A stretch of 41,203 bases of DNA from Synechocystis salina LEGE 00031. Lineage in GTDB: Bacteria > Cyanobacteriota > Cyanobacteriia > Cyanobacteriales > Microcystaceae. The notes under the pieces were generated by a model. That model did not search any database, was not told the origin of the DNA, and saw nothing but the letters and a program-made list of their open reading frames with translations. Where the stretch lies: assembly GCF_015207985.1 (NCBI RefSeq), contig NZ_JADEVV010000037.1, positions 1 to 41,203 of the forward strand, in the 5' to 3' direction. The position numbers and the translations under genes are program-made. The first letter of the stretch is position 1, and the number at the start of each line of letters is the position of its first letter. This document shows positions 26,816-36,583 of the stretch, in pieces.

Positions 26816-28066
26816 ATATCGATTGGCTTGGGGCAAATTGTAACGTAACAATGTACGATCTTGGCGCTCTAATTCGTAAATGGGCAAATCTTCGATGGTA
26901 TAGTCTAATGCTGCGATAACTTGTTTTCCTAAAGCCTTAGCCAACCAGGGAACGACGGAATTGCCAATTTCTCGAAAGCCATGCCAAATAGTATTATGAA
27001 ACTGAAACCAATCGGGATAGGTATGGAGTCGAGCGGCTTCCCTAACAGTGATACATCGAGGCAAGGCGTAGTGTATTGGTCTCGGGGCGGTGTAAGCTCC
27101 CTTATCGCTGCCAGTTCCCGCCCTGAGGGTATTGCATAAACCGGTTTCTGATAGCCGCAGAAATCGGCTGGTTTTATCTACAGTTCCTGGCAAGGTATCA
27201 GCAAATCTTTTCATTGATTTTTCCGTATGGAGAGAACCAATATGGCCATAAACCAGATTATCAACCTGACGTTTATGACACAGAGAAAACACCCCATTGG
27301 GCTTGATAGCATAACTTTTTCTCAAGGCTGAATAATCCAGTAAATCTGCGGGAATGCCCCGATCTTCTCCAGTTAAATAGGGAGGATGGGGGGTGAGATC
27401 ATCAATGGCTTCCCCACAGGTAAATAGGGGTTGGTAGTTTATAGTGGAGGGTGATTTTTGTGGATTTTTACCTTGTTCTACTTCAGTCAAATCGAGATGG
27501 GAAGGCGGCGGATAGGTAGCAGGAGTTACATCCTTTCTAGAGCCGAGAATGATTAATCTTTTCCGTTTTTGGGGAGCACCGTAAAGGGACGCGTCTAGAA
27601 CTACAACTGGTTTTTCAATGTGGTAACCAATACTTTCAAATTCGCTCACTAACTCTTCTAAAAATTTTTTATGTTTCCCCGATTGGATACCTGGAACATT
27701 TTCAAATAAAAAATACTTGGGCTTAATTGCCCGAATTATGCGCACATATTCAAACACCAAGGAATTACGGGGGTCATCCAACTGTCTTTTGCCCATCAAG
27801 GAAAAACCCTGGCAGGGAGGCCCCCCAGCAATTAGGTCTATGTTGTCTGAATAACCATGGCTGTTCACCTCTCGAAGAATTTCCTCGGCAGTTACCTGGG
27901 CAATATCCCGGCAAATGGTGGCCCCATAGGAAAAATTATGATGATGAACTAAGCAATGTACAGCGTCAACTTCCACTGCGGCAGCAATGTCAAATCCAGC
28001 GGCTTCTAAACCCAAGGACATGCCACCACAGCCCGCAAACAAGTCGATGGCAATGGGTCTGGCCAT
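26783..28066 (-). CDS. DNA (cytosine-5-)-methyltransferase, likely CGATCG-specific (M.Ssp6803I-like)
   Basis: The 427-residue C5 methyltransferase has the motifs in order: motif I DLFAGCGGMSLGLE (8-21), motif IV GGPPCQGFS with catalytic Cys85, motif VI ENVPG (122-126), motif VIII QKRKRLIILG (166-175) and motif X GNSVVPWLAKALG near the end. In PCC 6803 the orthologue slr0214, located next to guaA as here, is the solitary enzyme that methylates the first C of CGATCG. CGATCG is the core of the HIP1 octamer, which is very frequent in this window. No restriction endonuclease gene is adjacent, so it acts as an orphan epigenetic enzyme. It lies 86 bases after guaA on the same strand and may be read from its transcript. 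Its 3' end overlaps uppP by 33 bases. Specificity is inferred from orthology. Confidence 0.92.
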   Translation of the reverse strand: MARPIAIDLFAGCGGMSLGLEAAGFDIAAAVEVDAVHCLVHHHNFSYGATICRDIAQVTAEEILREVNSHGYSDNIDLIAGGPPCQGFSLMGKRQLDDPRNSLVFEYVRIIRAIKPKYFLFENVPGIQSGKHKKFLEELVSEFESIGYHIEKPVVVLDASLYGAPQKRKRLIILGSRKDVTPATYPPPSHLDLTEVEQGKNPQKSPSTINYQPLFTCGEAIDDLTPHPPYLTGEDRGIPADLLDYSALRKSYAIKPNGVFSLCHKRQVDNLVYGHIGSLHTEKSMKRFADTLPGTVDKTSRFLRLSETGLCNTLRAGTGSDKGAYTAPRPIHYALPRCITVREAARLHTYPDWFQFHNTIWHGFREIGNSVVPWLAKALGKQVIAALDYTIEDLPIYELERQDRTLLRYNLPQANRYLRSGSHCQSQ

Positions 28067-28152
28067 GGTTTTTCCGGTTTGTTACTAGCGGCTCAATTAT
28101 CTTTAGCTGGCCGCAGTTAGCTAGTTCAGCTATGCATTCTTAAACGTTGCCA

Positions 28153-29781
28153 TTACTCCCACTCGATGGTGCCAGGGGGCTTGGAGGTGATGTCATAAAC
28201 CACCCGGTTTACCCCCTTAACTTCGTTGACAATGCGGTTGGAAATAGCTTCGAGGATGTCGTAGGGGACCCTAGCCCAATCGGCGGTCATGCCGTCTTCA
28301 CTGGTGATGAAGCGCAACACAACGGGGTGGGCATAGGTGCGCTTGTCTCCCATTACGCCCACGCTACGGATGGGCAGCAGTACGGCAAAGGCCTGCCAAT
28401 AGTCGTGGTAAATGCCCCGTTTGGAAATTTCATCCCGCACAATGAAATCCGCATCCCGGAGAATGTTTAACCTTTCTGAGGTAACTTCCCCAATAATACG
28501 AATGGCTAGGCCCGGGCCTGGAAAGGGATGGCGGCGGACAATTTCTTCCGGCAGGCCAATAGAGCGACCTAGTTTACGGACTTCATCTTTAAAAAGTTTG
28601 CGGAGGGGTTCCACCAGCTTAAAGCGGAGATTTTTCGGTAGACCACCGACGTTATGGTGACTTTTGATTTTTACTGCCACCCGTTCGCCAGTTTTGGGGT
28701 CAACGTTGCTGTCGGCGGACTCAATCACGTCGGGGTAGAGGGTACCCTGGGCTAGGTAATCGAAGGGGCCAAGGCGTTGGGATTCTTCTTCAAACACCTG
28801 AATAAATTCGTGGCCAATCAGACGACGTTTTTCCTCCGGATCGGTTACTCCTTCCAACTGTTTGAGGAAACGATCCCGGGCATTGACGTATTGGACAGGA
28901 ATATGAAACTGATGATCAAACAGTTCCACCAACCGTTCCGGTTCCCCTTTACGCATGAAGCCCTGGTCAATGAACATACAGGTGAGGTTGTCCCCGATCG
29001 CCCGATGGAGCAGAAAGGCCAAGGTTGAGGAATCCACCCCACCGGATAGGGCCAACAATACTCGGCGATCGCCTACTTGGTTCCGCACTTCCCGAATGGA
29101 TTCTTCGATGAAAGCGTCGGTGGTCCAGGTGGGGTCGCAGTGGCAAATGTGATAAACAAAGTTGCGGATCAGGGCAATGCCCCCTACGGAATGGACAACT
29201 TCGGGATGGAACTGCACCCCAAATAGGGCCCTTTGGTGATCGGCGATCGCCGCACAGGGAGTGTTATCGGTGTGGGCCAATACCTCAAAGCCCAAGGGTA
29301 GATCCACACAGGAATCCCCATGGCTCATCCACATGGTACTACCGTTTTCTACATTGGTAAGCAGGTCGGTGGGGTCATCAATGTGCAAACTCGCCTTGCC
29401 ATATTCCCCCCGTTTGGCCCGTTCCACCCGGCCGCCTAGTTGTTTGACCATCAGTTGCATGCCGTAGCAGACCCCCAACACGGGAACGCCCAACTGAAAA
29501 ATTTCTGGGTCACACTCGGGAGCCCCCTGGTCATAGACGGAATTGGGACCACCGGAAAGGATGATGCCCTTGGGTTTAATTTCCCGCAACTGCGCCGCTG
29601 TGGTGCGATAGGACAAAACTTCCGAGTAAACCTCGGTTTCCCGGATGCGTCGGGCAATTAGTTCCGAATATTGGGAACCAAAGTCTAAAATGATGATGAT
29701 CTGCCCCTTGAGGCGATCGGAAACGCGGTCCAGCAGAGGATGGTCGCTTATAACAGGGGGAATGGGGATTTGGGTAGTCAC
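28153..29781 (-). CDS. guaA: GMP synthase (glutamine-hydrolysing)
   Basis: The 542-residue enzyme converts XMP to GMP with ATP and glutamine in purine synthesis. Residues about 26-205 form the class I glutamine amidotransferase with Cys105 in VLGVCYGMQ, and His192 and Glu194 in QFHPEVVHS. The ATP pyrophosphatase P-loop is SGGVDSS (246-252). The C-terminal dimerisation domain ends in the conserved [11 protein letters not shown]. The start is GTG at 29781, because no better codon lies before the first beta strand [11 protein letters not shown], and a 25-residue extension before that strand is usual in cyanobacteria. It precedes the methyltransferase gene in the same direction. The PCC 6803 counterpart is slr0213. 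Confidence 0.96.
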   Translation of the reverse strand: MTTQIPIPPVISDHPLLDRVSDRLKGQIIIILDFGSQYSELIARRIRETEVYSEVLSYRTTAAQLREIKPKGIILSGGPNSVYDQGAPECDPEIFQLGVPVLGVCYGMQLMVKQLGGRVERAKRGEYGKASLHIDDPTDLLTNVENGSTMWMSHGDSCVDLPLGFEVLAHTDNTPCAAIADHQRALFGVQFHPEVVHSVGGIALIRNFVYHICHCDPTWTTDAFIEESIREVRNQVGDRRVLLALSGGVDSSTLAFLLHRAIGDNLTCMFIDQGFMRKGEPERLVELFDHQFHIPVQYVNARDRFLKQLEGVTDPEEKRRLIGHEFIQVFEEESQRLGPFDYLAQGTLYPDVIESADSNVDPKTGERVAVKIKSHHNVGGLPKNLRFKLVEPLRKLFKDEVRKLGRSIGLPEEIVRRHPFPGPGLAIRIIGEVTSERLNILRDADFIVRDEISKRGIYHDYWQAFAVLLPIRSVGVMGDKRTYAHPVVLRFITSEDGMTADWARVPYDILEAISNRIVNEVKGVNRVVYDITSKPPGTIEWE

Positions 29782-30006
29782 GGCGATCGGCAGTCAGGAA
29801 TTTATACTGGAGGTGAGGGCGAATCCCCAGGCAAACCTCAGAAAGACTAGATTCGTGGTGTTGTTTCCGGGTCTAACTGACGGCAAGGCCATGGTCGTCA
29901 ACAATCCCAGTATTCTACCCCAATACCTGAAACCCAGAATAACCCACCGCAAATCTGCGCTAAGATGGGGGCGGAAAATTGCAGAAGTTCTTCTCAAAAA
30001 TTCCCT

Positions 30007-30091
30007 GGAGAGGTGGCAGAGCGGTTGAATGCGGCAGACTCGAAATCTGTTTTGGGGCAACTCAACGGGGGTTCGAATCCCCCCCTCTCCG
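30007..30091 (+). tRNA. trnS: tRNA-Ser (anticodon CGA)
   Basis: The 85-base class II tRNA has the acceptor arm GGAGAGG (30007-30013) pairing with CCTCTCC (30084-30090) and discriminator G30091. The anticodon loop CTCGAAA has CGA at 30041-30043, which reads UCG serine codons. The T arm GGGGG-TTCGAAT-CCCCC is at 30067-30083, with a long variable arm before it, as serine tRNAs require. CCA is not encoded. It lies between guaA (divergent) and the penicillin-binding protein gene. Confidence 0.97.
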
Positions 30092-30326
30092 TATCAGGAT
30101 TAAACCGGCAAAACTAACAGTTGATTTGAGGGCTGGTCAGGGTTGGACAAAACTGTTTCCCCAGCCCCTAGTCTGCCCCTGAGATTTACCATTACTGAAA
30201 TTTACCTAAATTTTTCTTGACATAATGGTGAGAGATACATTAGGAAAGGGCTTGTCGGCGAAACTATTCCGCTGTTAAGTTTGTCTTTTTTAACCAGATT
30301 CGGTCTCCCCGTGCCTACCAATTACC

Positions 30327-32960
30327 GTGTTTAAATCCTTTTCCCGCAAGCTTAAGCGTTCCACTGTCGACTTTCTCCACCAGTTAGCTAACACATTGGA
30401 AGTGGAGGAAGAGGGCAAGTCTTCGGCCAAGGCAGGGGAATTTCCCAATGGGCCAGATTCTTCTCCCCAGGGGGAGGCGATCGCCGAGTTATCGGAGGAT
30501 TTATCTGGGCCAACGGCCAACTTAGCAAAGCCAGAACTAGACCCAGGCCATGGCAGGGAAATGGTGACCGCCATCAATATTCAAAATGTTCGGAATGGGG
30601 CCTCAACCCCGGAAGAAATTACAGCCGTTGAATCCAGTCAAAGCAACGGCAATAGCCATGTTGCGGTGGTGCCTCCCAGTGTTTCCCCATCGGCAGATGC
30701 CCCCCCTTCATCCTCTTTGGACCGGAGCAACCGGCGGCGGCGCCGAAGAAGAAGGAGTAAAGAAAATAGGGCTTCTTCCAAAGCGCCCCTGGCCCTAACT
30801 ACTGGTCTAAAAACCCTGGGGCGATCGGTGTCCCGGTTTACCCAACAACCCAGATTTTGGTTGGTGTTTGGTTTTGGCTTGGGGGCTGGGGTCGGTACCT
30901 CTGCCTTGGCCTGGGGCTTTTACCAGTTGGAGACCATGACCCAAGTGGCGATCTCCGATGTGGTGACCTATGCTCCTCCGGGCACCATGACTATCAAAGC
31001 GGCCAATGGTGCCACTCTCCAGGAAATTGGCAACGTTAGCCACGATACGGTGACCATGGGTAAAATCCCTCCCCTGATTGAGCAGGCCTTCATCGCCAGT
31101 GAAGATAGTCGCTTTCGGGAACACCGGGGTATCGATCCCCAGGGCATTATCCGGGCATCCCTGTCCAATGTTCAATCCGGGGACGTGGTACAGGGGGGCA
31201 GTACCATTACCCAACAGTTAGCTCGATTAGTTTTTTTGAATCAGGATCGCACCCTAGCCAGGAAGTTGAAGGAAGTGCGACTGGCCCAAAAAATTGAGAC
31301 TGCCCTGCCCAAGGATCAAATTCTGGAACGCTATCTAAATTTAATTTATCTAGGTTCTGGAGCTTACGGGGTGGCGGATGCGGCCCACGCCTACTTTAGT
31401 AAGACCCCAGAGGAGTTGACCTTAGGGGAAGCGGCCACCTTAGCAGGGGTGGTGCCGGCCCCCAGTGTTTATTCCCCCCGACAGAATTTAGAGTTGGCTA
31501 CCCGTCGCCGTAATGAAGTGCTGAACCGTATGGCAGAGGTGGGCTTTATTACCTCCGCAGAAGCCCAGGCGGCGATCGCCGAGCCCTTGAAAATAAATCC
31601 CAGTCCTTTGAAGCGGTTTAATCGAGAAGCGGAATTTTTCACCGACTACATTTTGGATGAGTTGCGGGCTAAATTGCCGGAGGAGGAACTCCAACAGGGG
31701 GGGTTAACGGTGAACACAACCCTTAATAACCAATGGCAAGAGGAGGCTCAAACCATTCTCACCAATGCAGTGAAGAAATATGGCCGCTGGCAACGGTTTT
31801 CCGAAGGGGCGATGGTGGCCATGGATCCCCGCACCGGGGCGATCAAAATGATGGTGGGGGGCAAGGATTACCAAGGCAGTCAATTTAACCGGGTGACCCA
31901 GGCCAAACGGCAACCAGGTTCTACTTTTAAGCCCATTCTCTACGGAGCGGCGATCGCCTCGGGTATTTCCCCCAACAAAAGCTATCCCAACGTGCCCATT
32001 GACATTGGCGGTTACCAACCAGCTAACTACGGTGATAGTTACAGCGGTGGCAACATGTCTTTGCGGGATGCCCTCACCAGTTCCGTGAACGTAGTGGCGG
32101 TTCGTTTACTGCTGGATGTGGGTTGGAATCCGGTCATTAACCTAGCCAGGCAAATGGGCATTAGTTCCAAACTAGAACCCACCTATTCCCTTGCCCTCGG
32201 GGCCTGGGAAATGACTCCTCTAGAAATGACCAGTGCCTACGGAACCTTTGCCAATAAGGGTATCCATGTGCAACCCTACGCCATCCAAAATGTGGTCAAC
32301 ACCAAAGGGGAAGTAATTTACAAAGCCGAGCACAAACAAACCAAAGCCCTAGACCCGGACAGCAATGCCATTATGACTTCCATGATGCGCAGTGTGGTCA
32401 CCTCCGGCACCGGTCGTCCAGCCGGACTAGGCGATCGCCAGGTGGCAGGTAAAACGGGGACATCGGACGAAGCCAAGGACCTGTGGTTTATCGGTTACAT
32501 TCCCCAACTGGTGACGGGGGTATGGTTGGGTAACGATAACAGCCGCCCCACCAATGGGGCCAGCACCACTGCGGCCATGGTTTGGGGACAGTTTATGCGG
32601 GATGTCACCAAAGGAATACCCGTTGAATCCTTCCCTGCCATGCCCAAAAATCCGGACCAGCGCAAACCCAGTATCAAAGCTGAGCCCATTAAGCGTCGGG
32701 TGAAAGTCCTCGCGCCTCCCAGCTCCCCGGAAACGGACAGCCAAACCACCACGGATCGACCCCGTCGTCGTCGCCGTACCCAGACCGACGCGGCCCGCCC
32801 CAGCAACACCCAAACCGCTAGGACCACTGCCCCAGCTCCAGCTTCTGCGCCCTCTGCTCCGCCCAGGACAGTCAGTGCCCCGGCCCCGGCTTCCGCACCG
32901 TCCACTCCCTCTGCCGATGCCGGATTGCCCGCTCCCCCTTCGGCCCGTAAATCAGAGTAA
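30327..32960 (+). CDS. Class A penicillin-binding protein (bifunctional peptidoglycan synthase)
   Basis: The 877-residue product starts with GTG 30327. A cytoplasmic, low-complexity region of about 170 residues, with a very basic RRRRRRR run near 136-143, precedes one membrane helix (about 178-200). The GT51 glycosyltransferase follows with EDSRFREHRGID (Glu259 catalytic), GGSTITQQLARL (290-301) and ERYLNLIYLGSGAYG. The transpeptidase has SxxK GSTFK (Ser532, Lys535), SxN SVN (586-588) and KTGT (709-712). The last 110 residues are rich in Pro, Ala and Arg and are probably a disordered periplasmic tail. It polymerises and cross-links peptidoglycan at the plasma membrane. The gene converges with the SppA-type gene, with five bases between stop codons. 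I recall the PCC 6803 counterpart as sll0002. Confidence 0.95.
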   Translation: MFKSFSRKLKRSTVDFLHQLANTLEVEEEGKSSAKAGEFPNGPDSSPQGEAIAELSEDLSGPTANLAKPELDPGHGREMVTAINIQNVRNGASTPEEITAVESSQSNGNSHVAVVPPSVSPSADAPPSSSLDRSNRRRRRRRRSKENRASSKAPLALTTGLKTLGRSVSRFTQQPRFWLVFGFGLGAGVGTSALAWGFYQLETMTQVAISDVVTYAPPGTMTIKAANGATLQEIGNVSHDTVTMGKIPPLIEQAFIASEDSRFREHRGIDPQGIIRASLSNVQSGDVVQGGSTITQQLARLVFLNQDRTLARKLKEVRLAQKIETALPKDQILERYLNLIYLGSGAYGVADAAHAYFSKTPEELTLGEAATLAGVVPAPSVYSPRQNLELATRRRNEVLNRMAEVGFITSAEAQAAIAEPLKINPSPLKRFNREAEFFTDYILDELRAKLPEEELQQGGLTVNTTLNNQWQEEAQTILTNAVKKYGRWQRFSEGAMVAMDPRTGAIKMMVGGKDYQGSQFNRVTQAKRQPGSTFKPILYGAAIASGISPNKSYPNVPIDIGGYQPANYGDSYSGGNMSLRDALTSSVNVVAVRLLLDVGWNPVINLARQMGISSKLEPTYSLALGAWEMTPLEMTSAYGTFANKGIHVQPYAIQNVVNTKGEVIYKAEHKQTKALDPDSNAIMTSMMRSVVTSGTGRPAGLGDRQVAGKTGTSDEAKDLWFIGYIPQLVTGVWLGNDNSRPTNGASTTAAMVWGQFMRDVTKGIPVESFPAMPKNPDQRKPSIKAEPIKRRVKVLAPPSSPETDSQTTTDRPRRRRRTQTDAARPSNTQTARTTAPAPASAPSAPPRTVSAPAPASAPSTPSADAGLPAPPSARKSE

Positions 32961-32965
32961 ATGGG

Positions 32966-33799
32966 TCAGCGATAAAGCCAGAGTGGTTGACCACTGGTGG
33001 ATAGCTCAAATTCGCACCACTTTAAGGTTTCCCTCAAACCAAGGTTATCGGCCATGGTCTGTAGTTGACTGTCGCCACTGGTGAGTCTTTTGACGAAAGG
33101 TTTTGGGTCTTCAATGGTATCCAGTTCTGATTTGTCTGGATCCAAGCCCGCTAAGGTCGCGGCCCATTGCCTGGCCTCTTCCTCTGTACCTAGGCGATCG
33201 ACTAAACCCAATTCCAGGGCCTGTTGCCCGGTAAAAATTCGTCCATCGGCAAATTCTTTGACTTTTTCCACCGCCAAATTACGCCCCGCTGCCACCGTGG
33301 AGACAAATTGCCCATAGCTGTCGTCAATTAAAGCTTGCAAAATATTCTGTTCCTCCGGCAGCAATTCCCGGTCGAAGGACAAAATGTCTTTGTAGGGCCC
33401 CGATTTAATTACCTTAAAAGAGACCCCCACTTTTTCTAGCAATCTTTCCAGGTTATTGCCCCGTAAAATGACGCCAATACTGCCGGTGATGGTACCAGCG
33501 TTGGCCATGATGTGGGGACAACCCATGGCGATATATACACCCCCTGAGGCGGAAATATTACCAAAACTGGCCACAACTTTGATTTTTTCGCTTAATTGCT
33601 TTAATTTGGTGTAAATTTCCTGGGAATCCACTATTGTGCCCCCAGGGGAGTCGATGCGGACTAATAGGGCGGGATATTTTTTTTCTTCCACCGTTTTGAG
33701 AGCCTTCAACACTGCTTTGCGGGTTCCACCGGCGATCGCCCCGGTTACTTCAATGCGGGCAATCTTTTTACGGGTGCTGGTTTTGAAGGGCCAAATCAT
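32966..33799 (-). CDS. sppA: SppA-type signal peptide peptidase (short protease IV form)
   Basis: The 277-residue product belongs to the S49 Ser-Lys peptidases, which degrade cleaved signal peptides in or near membranes. Landmarks are ALLVRIDSPGG (45-55), the nucleophile in SASGGVYIA (Ser85), TITGSIGV (103-110) and KSGPYKDIL, where Lys137 has the 52-residue spacing to Ser85 known from the Bacillus enzyme. It is the short, single-domain form of about 280 residues. No clear transmembrane helix or signal peptide is visible. ATG 33799 is chosen; an in-frame TTG at 33814 would add five residues. In PCC 6803 a second, longer SppA also exists, and SppA has been linked to light-stress acclimation. 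Confidence 0.92.
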   Translation of the reverse strand: MIWPFKTSTRKKIARIEVTGAIAGGTRKAVLKALKTVEEKKYPALLVRIDSPGGTIVDSQEIYTKLKQLSEKIKVVASFGNISASGGVYIAMGCPHIMANAGTITGSIGVILRGNNLERLLEKVGVSFKVIKSGPYKDILSFDRELLPEEQNILQALIDDSYGQFVSTVAAGRNLAVEKVKEFADGRIFTGQQALELGLVDRLGTEEEARQWAATLAGLDPDKSELDTIEDPKPFVKRLTSGDSQLQTMADNLGLRETLKWCEFELSTSGQPLWLYR

Positions 33800-33899
33800 A
33801 GATTTTAGTAACAAAAAGAGATGACAAAACAGTTAATCAACGGGCAACTATTCTAACAAACAAAGGCTGGGACAACGGAATTTACTGATGTACCTATGG

Positions 33900-36368
33900 T
33901 TAGGTCAGTATTTCTCCCCCCAATAACTTTTCATATCTCTGGGCTAATTTAGTTTTTAAATCGGGATACTGGGCTAGGGAAGGATCTTCGGCAATTAATT
34001 GTTCTGCTGCTTGTCTGGCCAGCAATAAAACATCCTGGTCTTCCACTAAACTAGCCAGGGCAAAATCCGGTAATCCCGACTGCTTGGTGCCTAAAAATTC
34101 CCCTGGTCCCCGCAGACGTAAATCCATTTCCGCAATGAAAAAACCATCCTGGGATTGTTCCATGACCCCTAATCTTTGCCGGGCATCAGCACTTTTGCTA
34201 TTGGTCACCAATAGACAATGGGACTGGTGACTTCCCCTCCCTACCCGACCCCGTAATTGGTGTAGTTGGGAAAGCCCAAAACGTTCAGCATTTTCAATTA
34301 CCATGACGGTGGCATTGGGCACATCTACCCCTACTTCAATCACTGTGGTGGAAACAATAATTTCCGTTACTTTTTCTCGAAAAGCTTGCAATACAGCCTC
34401 TTTTTCTGTGCTTTTCAATCGACCATGTAAAAGGCCGATGTTAAAGTTGGGAAAAATTTTTTCACTTAAATGTTTATGCTCTTCCACCGCTGCTTTGATG
34501 TCTAACTTTTCCGATTGCTCAATCGCCGGAAAAATAATATAAACCTGACGACCCTGGGCTACCTCCCGTCGAATTAATTCGTACATTTGGGGCCGTTCTT
34601 TGGTGGTGATCACACTGGTGTGAATGGGCTGGCGACCGGGGGGCAATTCATCAATTTGGCTCACTTCCAAATCCCCGTGGAGTGTTAAGGCAAGGGTGCG
34701 GGGAATGGGGGTGGCAGTCATGCTCAGTACGTGGGGGGCATTGCCTTTGGCCAATAGTTTAGCCCGCTGTTGCACTCCAAAGCGATGCTGCTCATCAATG
34801 ACCACTAAACCTAGACGTTGAAAATTGACTGGCTCTTGAATAAGGGCATGGGTCCCCACTAGCAAGGGTAATTGACCCGTGGCCAATTGAGCATGGATTT
34901 CCCTTCTTTTGGCAGTTTTGGTGGAACCAGTTAATAATTCCACCGGCAGGTAGAGCAAATTAAACCAACTCACCAATTTTTGATAATGCTGTTCCGCCAA
35001 CACTTCCGTCGGTGCCATTAATGCCGCTTGGTAACCCCCTTGGAGAGCGGCTAAAATTGCAAAGACCCCCACCACGGTTTTGCCCGATCCCACATCTCCC
35101 TGGACAAGGCGATTCATGGGGCTAGATTGATTTAAATCCTCTAGAATTTCGTTGACTACCCGTTGTTGAGCTTGGCTTAAACGGAAGGGCAGTAAATCAC
35201 TAAATCTTTCTAACAATTCACCGCTGGGGGTGAAAATAGCGCTTTTTTGTTGTTGTTTTTGCTCGTAACGTCTCTGTAGAAACCCTAACTGTAAATAGAA
35301 AAATTCATCAAACACTAATCGCCTTCTTGCTAAACTTAACTGCTCCCCATTGTCGGGAAAATGGATTTGGGTAATGGCAGTTTTTAAATCAATTAATTCA
35401 TATTTTGCTCGGATGTCCTGGGGTAGAGGATCGGACAATTGGGCGATCGCCGGTTGACAAGCTAAAACCAATTTCCGTAAAAAATCCGCTGTTAGACCTT
35501 CGGTGAGGGGATAAACGGGTAACACCCGACCCACTTTAAAAGAGTCAATGCTAGGACTATGGCGATCGAGCACCTCAATCTCCGGATTATCCAGGGTCAG
35601 ACCAAATTTATTGGCTTTGACCAAACCAGAAGCGGCCACAACGGCATGGGGGGGGTAAAGTTTTTTAAGGGTTTCCTGCCAAGCTCGATGGGCAAAACGT
35701 CTGCCAGCGTAGAAACGGGATAGTTTGATGCGCCCCGTCTGATCCCGCAACTGGATTTGCAGAATAGTTAAATTCTGATTTTTGGGACTGGTAAAACAAG
35801 TGCAATTTACCACCCGCCCCACAATGGTTACTGTTTCCCCCGCTGTTAATTCAGCAATGGTTACCTTTTGGGCATAGTCCAAATAATCCCTGGGGAAATA
35901 AAACAATAAGTCTTCTGCCGTGGCCAAACCCAGGCTGTTCAGCAATTTAGTTTGATGTTGGCTCTGGGAAAGTACGGTTGCTAAGGGGGTGTGGAGTTCA
36001 ACCCGACTTGATTGAGAGCGACGGGACTCAGAAACCCGGGGACGATTGACCAGGGCTGGGGGCGCCGTTTTCCCGACCGCATCCACAGGGGGAGATTCCA
36101 AACTGCGGCGCAATTGATGTAAAAAACGACGGGTACTGGCCACTAAACTCTTTCTTTCCGCCTGCTCCAGTTGGTCGTACTGGGCAAACCTTTGGGCAAA
36201 CTCTCGCCACTTTTGGCGATCAACCGGGGGAGTACCAGGGGGGGGAGGACTGCCAAAACTCAAACAAAGGAAGTCTCCAAAGCGGTGCTGTTTACCCTGC
36301 AAATTCTGAAAGCCCCGCTCCACTTCTACGGTCAAGGCCTTCTGTAAACGAGGCCAATCAACGGACAC
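33900..36368 (-). CDS. recG: ATP-dependent DNA helicase RecG
   Basis: The superfamily 2 helicase remodels stalled replication forks and Holliday junctions. The start is ambiguous: GTG 36368 has GAGG five bases upstream and is used here, while a TTG at 36383 would add five residues. The N-terminal region of about 125 residues is an extension beyond E. coli RecG, as in other cyanobacteria. The OB-fold wedge domain (TIAELTAGETVTIVGRV) follows. The helicase core has Walker A GDVGSGKT (424-431), DEQH (525-528), TATPIPRTLALT and motif VI QLRGRVGRG. The C-terminal KTKLAQRYEKLLGGEILT is complete. It is divergent from the ABC1 kinase gene, 215 bases apart. Confidence 0.96.
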   Translation of the reverse strand: MSVDWPRLQKALTVEVERGFQNLQGKQHRFGDFLCLSFGSPPPPGTPPVDRQKWREFAQRFAQYDQLEQAERKSLVASTRRFLHQLRRSLESPPVDAVGKTAPPALVNRPRVSESRRSQSSRVELHTPLATVLSQSQHQTKLLNSLGLATAEDLLFYFPRDYLDYAQKVTIAELTAGETVTIVGRVVNCTCFTSPKNQNLTILQIQLRDQTGRIKLSRFYAGRRFAHRAWQETLKKLYPPHAVVAASGLVKANKFGLTLDNPEIEVLDRHSPSIDSFKVGRVLPVYPLTEGLTADFLRKLVLACQPAIAQLSDPLPQDIRAKYELIDLKTAITQIHFPDNGEQLSLARRRLVFDEFFYLQLGFLQRRYEQKQQQKSAIFTPSGELLERFSDLLPFRLSQAQQRVVNEILEDLNQSSPMNRLVQGDVGSGKTVVGVFAILAALQGGYQAALMAPTEVLAEQHYQKLVSWFNLLYLPVELLTGSTKTAKRREIHAQLATGQLPLLVGTHALIQEPVNFQRLGLVVIDEQHRFGVQQRAKLLAKGNAPHVLSMTATPIPRTLALTLHGDLEVSQIDELPPGRQPIHTSVITTKERPQMYELIRREVAQGRQVYIIFPAIEQSEKLDIKAAVEEHKHLSEKIFPNFNIGLLHGRLKSTEKEAVLQAFREKVTEIIVSTTVIEVGVDVPNATVMVIENAERFGLSQLHQLRGRVGRGSHQSHCLLVTNSKSADARQRLGVMEQSQDGFFIAEMDLRLRGPGEFLGTKQSGLPDFALASLVEDQDVLLLARQAAEQLIAEDPSLAQYPDLKTKLAQRYEKLLGGEILT

Positions 36369-36583
36369 AGATACCTCAATCAAACAAAATTGCGCCAGTC
36401 AAAGACGGTTTTCCCCATCCTAACCCAGGTAGCCAGGGCCGACCCATTCTCGTTAGAATGCCACTGGAAGCCTAGCATTGGCAACATTTAGCCATTTATC
36501 CCAGGACTCCCCCTCAAACTGTGCCGCTGTTGGCTCCGATGGGAACCAGCAAGCAAAATTAAGTAATTATTAAAACTATTAAT

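Noticed and set aside
30217-30245. TTGACA before the PBP gene as a full promoter
   Set aside because: A -35-like box is present, but no -10 hexamer lies at 16-18 bases; not enough to call.
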